A DNA stretch of 64,000 nt from Rummeliibacillus pycnus_A (GCF_044359855.1 NZ_CP132291.1:1-64000), one strand, 5' to 3'. Counted from the stretch's first letter, positions 43,743-52,610 are shown. Translations and numbers: made by a program. Notes: generated by a model from the letters alone, not told the origin.

Positions 43743-45128
43743 TTGCAACCATTAGATGTGAGCGATATTTTAAACTTACTACAAGGAGAATTAGTAACCG
43801 GTTCGGAACATTGGCAAGTTCAGCATGCAATCTATTATAATCGGCATGATCTGACACATCCGAATACACTTATATTTATCAATAAAAATGATTCAATTAA
43901 TTGGCAAATAATTAACAATAGGGGACCTTCTCTTATTATTTCTGATAAACCTATCTCAGAACTAAAGAATGCACTTGGAAATACAACTGTTATAAGAGTG
44001 AAGAATACTTTGCAAGCATACTGGAGTTTCGTTGAATATTATCGAGGCCTTTTTCAAATACCAGTCGCTGCGATAACCGGAACTTGCGGGAAAACAACTA
44101 CGAAAGAAATGATAAAACATATTCTTAGTAAAGATTGGCAGATTCAGGCATCTATTAGTAGTAAAAATGAACCGCGCCAATCATTGCCCTACTTGACTGG
44201 AATCAACGAAACATCAAAAGCTGCTGTGTTCGAACTTGGCTTAGGAAATACTGGAAATATCAAACACCAATGTATGATTTATAAACCAACAATCGGTATC
44301 ATAACAACAATCGGTGTACACCATTTAGATGGATGTGGAAACCTAGAAGGTTATATAAAGGCAAAATCAGAAATCGTAGAAGGATTATCCGATAATGGTA
44401 CATTAATCATCAATGCAGATGATGAAAATACGAAAAAAATTCCATTGCATAATTTTAAAGGTAAAATTCTTAGATTTGGTGTACAAGGACAGGCGGATTT
44501 CAAAGCCTCCAATATAGAGTTTATAAAAAACGGTATGAAATTTCTTCTTCATGTTTCGAATCAAATATATTCTGCGTTTATTCCTGGATACGGTGAACAT
44601 CAAGTATACAATGCATTAGCTGCTATTGCAGCTGTAAATGAAATGGGTATACCAATCAATAAAGCCATCTCTCGTTTAAGAACATTTAAACAGATGATAA
44701 GACACCTAGAGTTTTCAACAGGTATAGGTGAAAGCACCATTATAGACGATACTTGGACAAATAACCCAACATCTGTTGAAGCAGCTTTGAAAGTATTAGA
44801 TACCATAGGGAAAGAAAAAAAGGTAATTCTTGTACTGGGTGATATTAATCGATTAGGTAACTTCGAAAAAAAGTACCATCGTGAAATTGGTACGATGATT
44901 GCAAAAAGAAATGTTAGTATGCTTATTACAATTGGAACAAAAGCAGAAGAAATAGCTATTCAAGCAAAGAAGGATGGAACAAACGCAGAGGTTCATATTT
45001 TTAAAGATGTAACTGGAGTTTTAGATGTGCTAAAACCGAAGCTCGATCGTGATACGATTTTACTTATCAAGGGACCTATGTCTAGTAGGTCTATGATTGA
45101 ATTTGCAGAGAGCTTAAAAGATAAATAA
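43743..45128 (+). CDS. MurF-like ligase (paralogue of the 40332 gene)
   Basis: 461 residues from TTG, five bases behind a perfect AAAGGAGGTG; an ATG at 43713 overlaps the upstream gene and is less likely. P-loop GTCGKTTTK (113-121), FELGLGNTGNIKHQ, TTIGVHHLDGCGN, KAKSEIVEGL (Lys), GYGEHQVYNALAAIAAVNEM, DDTWTNNPTSVEAALKVL. It aligns along its length with the 40332 protein. As there, the N-terminal UDP-sugar signatures of MurF are not recognisable. It is translationally linked to the YheC/D gene, which suggests the two enzymes act in sequence on one product. Confidence 0.85.
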   Translation: MQPLDVSDILNLLQGELVTGSEHWQVQHAIYYNRHDLTHPNTLIFINKNDSINWQIINNRGPSLIISDKPISELKNALGNTTVIRVKNTLQAYWSFVEYYRGLFQIPVAAITGTCGKTTTKEMIKHILSKDWQIQASISSKNEPRQSLPYLTGINETSKAAVFELGLGNTGNIKHQCMIYKPTIGIITTIGVHHLDGCGNLEGYIKAKSEIVEGLSDNGTLIINADDENTKKIPLHNFKGKILRFGVQGQADFKASNIEFIKNGMKFLLHVSNQIYSAFIPGYGEHQVYNALAAIAAVNEMGIPINKAISRLRTFKQMIRHLEFSTGIGESTIIDDTWTNNPTSVEAALKVLDTIGKEKKVILVLGDINRLGNFEKKYHREIGTMIAKRNVSMLITIGTKAEEIAIQAKKDGTNAEVHIFKDVTGVLDVLKPKLDRDTILLIKGPMSSRSMIEFAESLKDK

Positions 45129-45136
45129 TAGAATAT

Positions 45137-45177
45137 GAAAAAGAAGCATCCTATAGAATAATGAATGCTTCTTTTTC
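45137..45177 (+). terminator. Intrinsic terminator of the YheC/D-MurF operon
   Basis: 13-bp stem GAAAAAGAAGCAT / ATGCTTCTTTTTC with a 15-base loop. The T-run is inside the right arm. Confidence 0.75.
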
Positions 45178-45235
45178 TATGAAGTACCTCCAATATTAGA
45201 ATAATGCTCAAGTAGAGATTAAAAGTTAATACTTG

Positions 45236-46171
45236 TTACTTAGAAATTCGCTTTGCTGTAATATAGTGTTGATTATAATAATCTACAAACATTACTCTAG
45301 TAATAACCCCGCTAGAACTCGGAATAATTAGACGATAATCACCTGCATAGATTGCCACCTGAGAAGGTGTCTTAGAACCTATTGTACTATTAAAGAAAAC
45401 TAAATCCCCTTTTTTAAGATTGGCACGAGAAACAGTAGTTCCAAGATTCATTTGATCTTTTAAGTTTGTTGTACCAAGATTTACTCCATTTTTTTTATAA
45501 ACATAGTTTACAAAACCAGGACCAGTGAAACGTAAATTCTTTTCATCATTAGTTGTGCTCATTGTAACTTTATTTTTTAAATCAAAAGCATTTTGAACAA
45601 TCATATCCCCTTTTGTTGCAGGATTAGATGGAAGTAATGTTGGTAAAACCCTACGCGCAGATACATAATTATCTGTATAATATGGTTTGCTGTTCAAATC
45701 AGAAATAACGATGTTTTGCTTAGAGTCTGCCATATGTATCATTTTGTTGTCACCAATATACATACCTACATGGTCAGGATCTGTGCCTGTTGTTTTACTC
45801 TTAAAGAATAGTAAATCGCCTTTTTGTAATTGATTTCTTGGAACATATGTACCTTGTTGAATCATATAATCTTCGTTATATGTAGCTAGATCCACACCAT
45901 TTTTCTCGAAAATGTACATTAAAAATGAAGCGCAAGAGAATTTATAAGGATAAGTTGGCTTGTACACTGTATTACTATACGTTGCCTGACTCATTAAACT
46001 TTTTCCTGTTTGGATTAGTTGGTCTGCTTTCGCTGCGACAGCTTGATCGTTATTTTGTACATTTGTGGTTGCAGCCTTTACATCCATTGATGAACTTGTT
46101 GCTGGTAAAATTCCAAATGTACTTAAGCCGATTGTAAGTGCAATCGTAGTTGTTAAAAAATGTTTTTTCAT
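45236..46171 (-). CDS. Secreted NlpC/P60 (C40) protein with two domains, one dead
   Basis: 311 residues from the ATG behind AGGAGGT. Signal peptide at about 1-36. First NlpC/P60 domain (about 50-180): catalytic Cys in KFSCASFLMYIF, His in DHVGMYIGD, third polar residue in MIHMADS. The second domain (about 195-311) has the same layout, but the Cys position reads FTGPGFVNYVY and the His position SQVAIYAGD, so both catalytic residues are lost. The family cleaves gamma-D-Glu-diaminopimelate bonds in wall peptides. The second domain may serve binding only. Confidence 0.85.
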   Translation of the reverse strand: MKKHFLTTTIALTIGLSTFGILPATSSSMDVKAATTNVQNNDQAVAAKADQLIQTGKSLMSQATYSNTVYKPTYPYKFSCASFLMYIFEKNGVDLATYNEDYMIQQGTYVPRNQLQKGDLLFFKSKTTGTDPDHVGMYIGDNKMIHMADSKQNIVISDLNSKPYYTDNYVSARRVLPTLLPSNPATKGDMIVQNAFDLKNKVTMSTTNDEKNLRFTGPGFVNYVYKKNGVNLGTTNLKDQMNLGTTVSRANLKKGDLVFFNSTIGSKTPSQVAIYAGDYRLIIPSSSGVITRVMFVDYYNQHYITAKRISK

Positions 46172-46448
46172 GTTTTTAAATACCTCCTGTAAGATCACTA
46201 CAAACTTAATGTTAGCAATAAAAATAGAAGGCTTTTTAGGTAAAATTTTCCGCGCATCTTTCAAAAAAGGTTAAAAGCTTGATATGAAAGGCTTTGTTGG
46301 TAGAATTTACAGTTTGATTACAAATGTTTCAAATAATACTTTTTGCATTTATACTTGATAGTCACTAGAGATTATAGTTAATTAAAATAATAGATTGCAT
46401 TCCAATCAATTCCCTAGTATCATAATTAATAGAAAATTCAATAAAAGT

Positions 46449-46612
46449 AAAAGGTGCCTTTTTAACAAGGAGAATAGGGAATGAAGTGAAAATCTTCAGC
46501 GGACCCGCCACTGTATGGGGGAGTTTGATCAGAAATGCCACTGGATATTGTTTCTGGGAAGGTCTGATGAAATGTTGACCCCGAGCCAGGAGACCTGCCT
46601 CATTACTTGAAT
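46449..46612 (+). promoter_or_regulatory. Cobalamin (B12) riboswitch
   Basis: The conserved landmarks appear in order: AAAGGTGCC at the 5' end, GGGAATGAAGTG, GGACCCGCCACTGTA, GAAATGCCACTGG, and the B12-box-like GAGCCAGGAGACCTGCC. This is the standard adenosylcobalamin-class aptamer. It lies in the leader of cobT and is followed by a terminator hairpin, so B12 binding would stop transcription. Confidence 0.92.
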
Positions 46613-46627
46613 AGAACAGATGATGGA

Positions 46628-46677
46628 AAAGTCTGCGGTTTATTTGTGATGCAAATAAACTGCAGGCTTTTAATTTT
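46628..46677 (+). terminator. Riboswitch expression-platform terminator
   Basis: AAAAGTCTGCGGTTTATTTG pairs with CAAATAAACTGCAGGCTTTT across a TGATG loop, just before the cobT ribosome site GGGAGAG. Confidence 0.85.
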
Positions 46678-46694
46678 ATTCGGGAGAGATGAAA

Positions 46695-47744
46695 ATGAAC
46701 TTATTACAACAAACCATTGAAAAGATTAAAGAGTTAGACCAAAATATGATGGAAAAAGCTCAATATAGAGTGGACAACCTGATCAAGCCTCCAAAAAGTC
46801 TAGGGAAATTGGAAAGTATAGCTGTACAATTATCAGGTATTACAGGAGAGCTTTTCCCTGCGATTGATCAAAAAGCAGTAATTGTACTTGCAGCGGATCA
46901 CGGTGTGTATGAAGAAGGCGTTACGAGTAATCCACAAATAGTGACTTTTGCACAAACTTTAAACATTGCAAAAGGAATCACTGGTGTAGGGACAATCGCA
47001 AAGGTTTCTGGTGCTAAAATTGTGACAGTTGATATAGGTGTAAAAGAGGACATCCCAAGTGATGCTGGTGTCATTATCCGAAAAATAAAAAAAGGAACAG
47101 ACAATATGGCAAAAGGTCCTGCTATGACAAGAGATGAAGCGATCAAAGCCTTAGAAGTGGGTATTGAAATTGCCACAACGGAAATACAAAATGGGGTCAA
47201 TTTACTAGGCACAGGTGAAATGGGCATCGGCAATACAACACCAAGTACAGCGATATTATCTGTTTTAGCCAATTGCGATCCGAAAGAAATTACAGGTAGA
47301 GGCGCGGGGCTTGGACAAGGCGGATTAGAACATAAGATAGAAGTCATTCGAAATGCCATTGAGACGAACCAACCAAATCCAGCTGACGGTATTGATGTGC
47401 TGGCGAAAGTTGGGGGACTAGAAATCGCTGGGATGGCTGGCGTTATGCTTGCAGCTGCAGCGAATCGAGTACCTGTTGTAGTGGATGGTTTGATTTCCAG
47501 TGTTTCAGCTTTAATCGCAGCTTCTATTGAACCAAAAGTGAAGGATTATCTGATTACTTCACATGCCACTGAAGAACCAGGAGGAATAATAGCCAGTGAA
47601 CTTTTAGGTAAAGAGCCAATGTTGAAAATGGACATGTGTCTAGGCGAGGGTTCTGGAGCCTCTTTAGCTTTCCCAATTATCGAAGCAGCATGTAGCATGA
47701 TGAAAAACATGCCGACTTTTGAAGAAGTGGGAATGGAGATTTAA
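46695..47744 (+). CDS. cobT: Nicotinate-nucleotide:dimethylbenzimidazole phosphoribosyltransferase
   Basis: 349 residues, normal length. Diagnostic segments: RVDNLIKPPKSLGKLESIA, AADHGVYEEGVTSNPQ, LLGTGEMGIGNTTPSTAIL, GRGAGLGQGGLEHK, ISSVSALIA and the catalytic Glu in CLGEGSGASLAFPI. It makes alpha-ribazole phosphate for the lower ligand of cobalamin. No other cobalamin genes adjoin it, so it probably serves salvage or lower-ligand remodelling. Regulated by the upstream B12 riboswitch. Start chosen at the second ATG, six bases behind GGGAGAG. Confidence 0.96.
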   Translation: MNLLQQTIEKIKELDQNMMEKAQYRVDNLIKPPKSLGKLESIAVQLSGITGELFPAIDQKAVIVLAADHGVYEEGVTSNPQIVTFAQTLNIAKGITGVGTIAKVSGAKIVTVDIGVKEDIPSDAGVIIRKIKKGTDNMAKGPAMTRDEAIKALEVGIEIATTEIQNGVNLLGTGEMGIGNTTPSTAILSVLANCDPKEITGRGAGLGQGGLEHKIEVIRNAIETNQPNPADGIDVLAKVGGLEIAGMAGVMLAAAANRVPVVVDGLISSVSALIAASIEPKVKDYLITSHATEEPGGIIASELLGKEPMLKMDMCLGEGSGASLAFPIIEAACSMMKNMPTFEEVGMEI

Positions 47745-47755
47745 TAACCGGTGCC

Positions 47756-47772
47756 ATACCCATAGGGGTAAT
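47756..47772. promoter_or_regulatory. Orphan CstR/CsoR-type operator-like site
   Basis: ATACC-CATAGG-GGTAAT matches the ATACC-N6-GGTA boxes of the sulfur cluster at 53.6-55.8 kb. It lies 12 bp behind cobT with no gene after it for 800 bp. Confidence 0.45.
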
Positions 47773-47887
47773 TCATACCATTTCAATTGATTACTATTAA
47801 AAAAACTATCTATTTCCATTCATGGTTGTACCTTTGTGAAAAAGTTTAATCAAATTGATGGCATGACACTGCAACCTCCGACAAATG

Positions 47888-47936
47888 AAAAGAATCCATT
47901 TTGATAAAAGTTAGATCAAAATGGATTCTTTTTGCT
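47888..47936 (+). terminator. Intrinsic terminator of cobT
   Basis: 18-bp perfect stem (AAAAGAATCCATTTTGAT and complement), 9-base loop, T-run. Confidence 0.85.
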
Positions 47937-47974
47937 AATTTAGTATGCAGTTTTTATAAAAAGCTTGATGATTG

Positions 47975-48530
47975 AATCAATTTAATAAAGTAAAATTCAT
48001 ATGAAATATACGAATTTAATGTTCATTGTGGAGTGAAAGACGGCGAGTCCTCGAAAATGCATTCGCATTTCTTCCGTGCGAGGCTAATTCAGAGAGGTTC
48101 ATTCAGAGTCCTACGGGAAAAGCTTGAGCTGAAAGCCCCGAAGGATCCAAGTGAAGGCATTGAAAAAGTAAAATAGATTAAAATTTATTATTAAAATCCT
48201 ATATAGCTATCTTTGTTGATGTGGAATTAGCGTAGACTCCTGCGGGAAAGCGAGACAGGTGAGACCCCGCAGGACGATTAAGGAACGGAATATAAGAACG
48301 CCACGTCCTGTGGCAACGACTCCGTGACCAACATCCTGTTGCCCTGAGGAGGCTCAACGCTCGCCCGCGGAAAGCGAAGCTAATTCCACATCATGCAGAT
48401 GTAAATTAATACTATTAATAATCGCTTTTAAACACTTTACAGTACCTTAATGTAGTGACGAGGAAATTGAAGCAAAGCCCGTGGAAAGCGCCGTCTGTAG
48501 CGGAAAATCAACATCTGAATAGCGAAATTT
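47975..48530. repeat. Nested MITE-like hairpin elements (copy 3, with copy 4 inside)
   Basis: The outer element runs from GACGGCGAGTCC (near 48040) to GCGCCGTCTGTAGCGG (ends 48502), using the ACGGGAAAAGCTTGAGCT / AAGCCCGT arms. It is interrupted by a second element (48218-48392) with its own perfect 14-bp terminal repeat GATGTGGAATTAGC / GCTAATTCCACATC and the GCGGGAAAGCGAG / CTCGCCCGC arms. The inner copy also holds a GCCACGTCCTGTGGC hairpin module. There is no coding content. Confidence 0.75.
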
Positions 48531-48575
48531 AATGTTCTTTTTAACAAAACTCACGTTTGTGAATAATAATTATCA

Positions 48576-49391
48576 TTAAATCCATTTGGCAAACCAAGCA
48601 ACATAATATGCAGCTGGAATAAGTAAAAGTTGAGCCACTATTGTGCCCAAGAATTTTGAACTAATCATGGTCAATGAATAACTTTTTAAGTATTTATAAT
48701 CAGTTTGATTTTTCATTACTCTATCAGCTAAGACAGAAGCTTTTGGGTCAATAAACAATGTTAATAAAATAGTTGCGATACCATTAATAATACCAGATGA
48801 CATTAACGCAGCCTGAGAATAATCACTTGGCACTAACATTGAAGCATATATTGAAGAAAGAACACCAATCGTAAAAACTGCTGAAATAATCACATTCACA
48901 ACAAAGAGACGTTTAGGAATTGTTTTTAATGTAATCCCTTTTAAGTACGATAATCTTGGTAATTTAAAACACTTAAACACCTTTGTTATTCCATTTTTGT
49001 TAAAATGTTTAAGAAATAATCCCATTATGGAACCTCGTTCGTTAGATAATTGAACTATGGCTCGCGAAAAGATATTGATGAAAGTTGGGAAAAGAAATAT
49101 TCCCAATAAGACGCCAATAGATGTTACGCCAATTAAAATCCTGTATTGTTCCTCTATAAAAAATAATTTGTTAGTATCAGGAGCCTCTGCAATGAGTTTT
49201 GCCGTTAACGGTTGTTGAATCATCGTTGAAAACCTTGAAATAATCACTAATGTACTAAACAAAGATAATGCAGTTGCAATTAGTTTCACTCTTGCTCCTG
49301 AAATCCTCGTTGAATAAGCCAATGTCTCAATCATTGTTATGATCAATAAAAATAAAGAAATAATAATTACTTTACTTGTTATCAGTTCCAT
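48576..49391 (-). CDS. amj: Alternate lipid II flippase Amj
   Basis: 271 residues, the length of B. subtilis Amj (YdaH). About seven hydrophobic segments, with the characteristic IETLAYSTRISGARVKLIATA opening, an NERGSIMGLFLKHFNKNG central loop and a VLADRVMKNQTDYKYLKSY C-terminal loop followed by a last helix pair. Amj translocates the peptidoglycan precursor lipid II across the membrane in parallel with MurJ. It is monocistronic with a long leader containing a terminator-like hairpin (49470-49512), which may be regulatory. Confidence 0.9.
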   Translation of the reverse strand: MELITSKVIIISLFLLIITMIETLAYSTRISGARVKLIATALSLFSTLVIISRFSTMIQQPLTAKLIAEAPDTNKLFFIEEQYRILIGVTSIGVLLGIFLFPTFINIFSRAIVQLSNERGSIMGLFLKHFNKNGITKVFKCFKLPRLSYLKGITLKTIPKRLFVVNVIISAVFTIGVLSSIYASMLVPSDYSQAALMSSGIINGIATILLTLFIDPKASVLADRVMKNQTDYKYLKSYSLTMISSKFLGTIVAQLLLIPAAYYVAWFAKWI

Positions 49392-49469
49392 AAAAAACTC
49401 CTTAGATAATCATAATAATTGTATTATAAACAATATTTTTGCTAGAGATAAGAAAAAAATAAAATAAAC

Positions 49470-49516
49470 AAGCAAAGCGAATTGAATTATATCGATTTCA
49501 TACGCTTTGCTTTTTC
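49470..49516. terminator. Terminator-like hairpin upstream of amj
   Basis: AAGCAAAGCG / CGCTTTGCTT with a 23-base loop. T-runs follow on both strands (TTTTTC rightward, TTGTTTTATTTT leftward). On the minus strand it would lie in the amj leader, so attenuation is possible. Confidence 0.5.
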
Positions 49517-49661
49517 ACTTAACCAAAAAACATGCCTCAAAGAGCAATAAGTAATAAAATATTTCCCCATTAAAATTTATCTTGATACATTTAGTTCTCA
49601 TCATAACTGAATCAATTTTAAAATTCGTTGTCCCTAAAAACAAGAGCATATAACTCATCAG

Positions 49662-49705
49662 AAAAACTCTTACTCATTCTTGATAAAATTGGTGAGAGTT
49701 TTTAT
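49662..49705 (+). terminator. Hairpin before ykuI
   Basis: AAAAACTCT / AGAGTTTTT with an inner CTCA/TGAG alternative, then ATATT. It has no rightward gene before it for several kilobases, so its purpose is unclear. Confidence 0.5.
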
Positions 49706-49800
49706 ATTAAAAAAATAATTATTTAAAAGAATTGTGTCAGTGCCAGCTTCAAAAATGTAGGATATAATAGTAGTAGCAAGTTAGAATGGGGGACCAGTTA

Positions 49801-51006
49801 ATGGACGTTCTTGACCTTCTCGATCGATTAGATGAAATCGAAATATTATTTGAGCCAATCTTTAGTGCAGATGAGCATGTGATTGTAGCATACGAAGTAA
49901 TTGGTCGAATATTAAAAGATGATCAACATTTCAATATTATTGAATTTACATATGACGAAACAGTTCCGGCTGATATTCGTGCAGAAGTGGAACTGATCAT
50001 GGTTAAAAAGGCACTTACCATCGCAAAAGATGCTTTAAAAGAAGCTAATCTGTATCTACCATGTAACCCCAATCTGTTGATGATGGACTTTGGCGATGCC
50101 TATTTTCAAGTTTTAAAAGATTTTGTGGAAGAGAACCTTTTACAAAATATTCATTTAGTCATTCCAATGCAAAGATTTAGTGGGGATATCAATCAGCTAC
50201 GGCATCCAATTCTCTATATTAAAACGTATGGAGTAAAAATGGTAATTGCTGATATTGGTTCAGACAGTAAGCTGGATCAAATTTTACTAATAGAACCCAC
50301 TGTATTGAAAATGAAAGTAAGCGGGCTGGATTACAATGCATGGGGTGCTCAAAATTATATGTTTACAACAATTCAGACACTTGCAGTCCAAATGGGTGCA
50401 ACATTAATGTTTGATCAAATTAATACGAGCTATGAATTACACTACGCGTGGAAAAATGGAGCGCGGTATTTTAAAGGTAAATATTTAGAAAAACCGTCCA
50501 ATCATTTTATTGACCGTGAAGTCTTAAAGGACCGTTTCCGTAGCGAATGTCAGCAATTTATCTCAACCGAGAAAAAGATATTAGAAGTAAAGTACAAAGA
50601 AATGAATAAGCTACAAAAAGTCATTTCAACAATGGTGAAAGATACGAATCCGACAAGTGAAAATGTCGAAAGTATTATAGAACTTGCCGAAAAACTAGAG
50701 GACTATGCTTTTCGTTTATATATTTGTAACGACGAAGGCTTTCAAACTTCACCCAATATCGTCAGACTAAATAGTGAGTGGCAAATAGAGGAAGAGGCAA
50801 TCGGCAAAAACTGGAGCTGGCGTCCGTACTTTCTATTAAATATGATTAAGCTACGAAATGATGTAAAAGGTGATTTATCTAACATTTATAACGATATCCA
50901 AACTAGTGAACCTACACGTACCTATTCAATGGCATTAAATTGCCAAGAATTTTTGTTTGTCGATATTACTTATGACTATTTAACACAGCATAATATTGTG
51001 AATTAA
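49801..51006 (+). CDS. ykuI: EAL-domain protein YkuI
   Basis: 401 residues, close to B. subtilis YkuI. The EAL domain (about 1-250) carries EVIGRI at the EAL position, NPNLLMMDF, VIADIGSDSKLDQILLIEP and GARYFKGKYLEKP. The C-terminal YkuI_C domain (about 285-400, PAS/Cache-like) includes QTSPNIVRL and IGKNWSWRPYFLLNMI. B. subtilis YkuI binds cyclic di-GMP without demonstrated turnover, so sensing is the likely role. Start at the ATG behind GGGGGACC; an earlier ATG overlaps the ribosome site. Confidence 0.93.
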   Translation: MDVLDLLDRLDEIEILFEPIFSADEHVIVAYEVIGRILKDDQHFNIIEFTYDETVPADIRAEVELIMVKKALTIAKDALKEANLYLPCNPNLLMMDFGDAYFQVLKDFVEENLLQNIHLVIPMQRFSGDINQLRHPILYIKTYGVKMVIADIGSDSKLDQILLIEPTVLKMKVSGLDYNAWGAQNYMFTTIQTLAVQMGATLMFDQINTSYELHYAWKNGARYFKGKYLEKPSNHFIDREVLKDRFRSECQQFISTEKKILEVKYKEMNKLQKVISTMVKDTNPTSENVESIIELAEKLEDYAFRLYICNDEGFQTSPNIVRLNSEWQIEEEAIGKNWSWRPYFLLNMIKLRNDVKGDLSNIYNDIQTSEPTRTYSMALNCQEFLFVDITYDYLTQHNIVN

Positions 51007-51045
51007 AAAGATTCAGCCAATCATTTGGGAACAACTATTATAATA

Positions 51046-51078
51046 GATCGCTTGATGTTAGGACATCTAGCGATTTTT
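51046..51078 (+). terminator. Intrinsic terminator of ykuI
   Basis: ATCGCTtGATGT / ACATCtAGCGAT with a TAGG loop and T7. Confidence 0.85.
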
Positions 51079-51112
51079 TTATTTGGCAACCTGTGAATGG
51101 GATAGCATTTTA

Positions 51113-51826
51113 TTAAATTAGTTTCTTTTGAACGGCGAAAGTAATTGCAGTTGTTTTTAATAAAACTGGTTTTCCTTTTCGTGTAATTTGGTATTCTAGT
51201 GATTTTGGTAACACTAATAATTCTTCCCAACCATTATAGACCTGTCTGAGTGTACTTATCGTTTCTGCAGAAGATATATTCACTTCCATATATGCCTCCA
51301 ATTTGGCCCCCGTTTCCAAATCAACTTCCTCAACTTCAGAATTTATAATAATACAGTTCACACCATTTACTTTTGTTCCATTTCTCATATTTAATAGAAC
51401 TTTTTCTAAGGTATCCCGCGATTCAACATGCTCTAGGCTTGAAACGGCAACAATATAGTCATATTCATTTGGTTGTATTACAAAATCCGCAATATCTTCT
51501 TTATAGGGAACAATAATTTGTTGCACATTCAATGCGTTACTATATTGTCTTAACTTTTCAATTGCTGTATTAAGTAAATCAACACAGACGACTTTTGAGT
51601 CAACTTTTAATTTTTGTGCAATCGGAATACTATTTCTACCAACACCACAGCCAAGGTCAAGTACCTTTATGGTATCCTTTTCTTCAAAATAGGAAATTAA
51701 ATCCAATACTATCTTAACAGGTTTATACAACCATGAACCTTGTTCAAAAAGTTTATAGTTGTCATAACAATAGTCGTGATATAGTTTTTCTTCTTGACGA
51801 ATAAGCTTAATTCTATCTGAACTCAT
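51113..51826 (-). CDS. Class I SAM-dependent methyltransferase
   Basis: 237 residues. SAM-binding motif I VLDLGCGVGRNSIPIA (about 55-70), motif II acidic VVCVDLLNTAIEKL, motif III YIVAVSSLEHV. The substrate is unknown; the fold is of the Methyltransf_11/25 type and resembles the TehB-like group. It is convergent with ykuI and lies alone on its strand. Confidence 0.88.
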   Translation of the reverse strand: MSSDRIKLIRQEEKLYHDYCYDNYKLFEQGSWLYKPVKIVLDLISYFEEKDTIKVLDLGCGVGRNSIPIAQKLKVDSKVVCVDLLNTAIEKLRQYSNALNVQQIIVPYKEDIADFVIQPNEYDYIVAVSSLEHVESRDTLEKVLLNMRNGTKVNGVNCIIINSEVEEVDLETGAKLEAYMEVNISSAETISTLRQVYNGWEELLVLPKSLEYQITRKGKPVLLKTTAITFAVQKKLI

Positions 51827-52115
51827 TTTCTCACCATTCCTTTACTGTTATTTAATCTAATTTTAGCAAAAAAAGTAAAATAATCAGATTAAAAAATATG
51901 TTTTTAGAGAAAAAGAATCAGTGTAGCGGAGTATAAAGTTATGCAACGATGTTTAGTGAACTGTTTTCACAATAGAAGGATTTTTGTTCTGATAAAAATA
52001 TTAAAGAAGTTGATGAATCTTAATTTTTTTTACTAAATAGAGTTATTTTAATATAAAGGTTCCCTTTATTGAAAAAATATTATATTGTATATATTTGATA
52101 GGATGGAGTGCTTAT

Positions 52116-52439
52116 ATGAGAAAAATATCATTTTTAATAGTAAGCGCACTTACTATTTTAGCAACTGGATGTTCAAGTGACTCATCATCTGATTCCTCAT
52201 CAGATGATATTGAAACTAACATTGAATTAGCAGTACAAGATGCGGTAGAGCAAAATGAAAAAATCGATAACGTTGATTGGTCATGGAGTAAAGATGACTA
52301 CCATATCATCGATAATGGAGATGGTACTTACGACACTTCGGGACAATTCTCATGGCATGATAAAATATATGATTTTGAAATGACTTTTGAAGATACAGAT
52401 CACAATACTTTAAAACTTATTAGTTATCACATTAACTAG
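52116..52439 (+). CDS. Small lipoprotein (107 aa)
   Basis: Signal peptide with lipobox LATGC (Cys at residue 21), then a Ser/Asp linker (SSDSSSDSSSDD) and a compact beta domain (DDYHIIDNGDGTYDTSGQF, WHDKIYDFEMTF). GGATGGAG precedes the chosen ATG. It is predicted to be lipid-anchored on the outer face of the membrane. No family is recognised. It is followed by its own terminator and a second lipoprotein gene. Confidence 0.75.
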   Translation: MRKISFLIVSALTILATGCSSDSSSDSSSDDIETNIELAVQDAVEQNEKIDNVDWSWSKDDYHIIDNGDGTYDTSGQFSWHDKIYDFEMTFEDTDHNTLKLISYHIN

Positions 52440-52497
52440 AAGTAAAACATATCTTGAAGTTAATTTAGTACATAAGATTGAATAATCTATTTATAGC

Positions 52498-52532
52498 AAA
52501 AGACTACGGGGAAAAACCCATAGTCTTTTCTA
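52498..52532 (+). terminator. Intrinsic terminator
   Basis: AAAAGACTAcGGG / CCCaTAGTCTTTT with a 6-base A-rich loop. Confidence 0.85.
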
Positions 52533-52610
52533 TTGCTATTCTATTTTCCTTCATATTAAAACTTAGTCAATGATTCAATTATTAATAATAATAGAAAGAG
52601 TGAGTATATA

